A program made the position numbers and the translations under genes. Shown in pieces: positions 63,938 through 64,000 of a stretch of DNA of 64,000 nt. Source of the stretch: Pseudoxanthomonas sp. PXM01 (GTDB lineage Bacteria; Pseudomonadota; Gammaproteobacteria; Xanthomonadales; Xanthomonadaceae); the NCBI RefSeq assembly GCF_014851815.1, contig NZ_JACVAJ010000001.1, positions 1,798,001-1,862,000 of the forward strand, in the 5' to 3' direction. Numbering within the stretch: the stretch's first letter is position 1; each line of letters opens with the position of its first letter. The notes below the pieces were generated by a model. It was not told the origin of the DNA and did no database searches. It saw only the letters and a program-made list of their open reading frames with translations.

Positions 63938-64000
63938 TCAGCCGCCGCCGGCATCTCCGGCAGGCAGACGGAACCGCACCGTGCGGCTGGATGCATGCGC
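63938..64000 (-). CDS. C-terminal end of a probable AlgZ-type histidine kinase (partial)
   Basis: The last 20 codons of a leftward gene that continues beyond the window. They read SSRTVRFRLPAGDAGGG before TGA, which looks like the final strand of a histidine kinase ATPase domain. Its neighbour is an AlgR-type response regulator one gene away, which supports an AlgZ/LytS-type kinase, but 20 residues are too few to be sure. Confidence 0.45.
   Translation of the reverse strand, partial: AHASSRTVRFRLPAGDAGGG

Overview
The window is high-GC DNA, densely packed with genes and with no mobile genes. It most likely comes from the chromosome of a member of the Xanthomonadaceae (Lysobacteraceae), close to Pseudoxanthomonas, Stenotrophomonas or Lysobacter. 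Reasons: the pcm-tolC-waaA cluster, the mreBCD-mrdA-rodA-mltB-rlpA-dacC-ybeD-lipB cell-wall order, an HslV with an N-terminal extension, an AlgZ/AlgR-HemC block, and two families of short inverted repeats typical of these genomes. The genus is an inference from gene content only.

Layout. 1-13 kb holds envelope and LPS genes: a divergent TetR regulator and RND-adaptor lipoprotein pair, pcm-tolC, waaA with a CoA-transferase, two convergent lipid A acyltransferase paralogues, an O-antigen ligase and glycosyltransferase, then YceI, nitroreductase and an ELM1-type glycosyltransferase. 13-29 kb runs leftward with glnE, lipB, ybeD, a CsgG-like protein and the rod-shape and peptidoglycan block from mreB to dacC. 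29-37 kb has a PfkB kinase, a MASE1-GGDEF diguanylate cyclase, a HAD phosphatase, lipoproteins, an M1 aminopeptidase and ubiE. 37-45 kb is the accessory highlight: four tandem paralogues of a secreted M6-like zinc metalloprotease. They share a conserved C-terminal tail with two cysteines, and a Clp/CRP-like site sits upstream of the first. 45-53 kb carries a deaminase, a DUF2269 protein, an SDR-DoxX fusion, yjdM, hslVU, and lptM-dapF-DUF484-xerC. 53-64 kb has two exported S9 oligopeptidases, a lipocalin, a WYL regulator, a TonB-like small protein, a DUF481 outer-membrane protein, hemC, an AlgR-type response regulator, an esterase and the last codons of an AlgZ-type kinase.

Most genes are housekeeping or envelope functions. 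They form leftward operons with start/stop overlaps (ATGA, GTGA). The points most worth a second look are the metalloprotease array and its tail, the paired repeats lying in frame inside mreC and mrdA, the palindromic end shared by the two convergent acyltransferases, and a large cruciform-like non-coding segment near 59.6 kb. I saw no tRNA, rRNA, CRISPR array, transposase or prophage gene.
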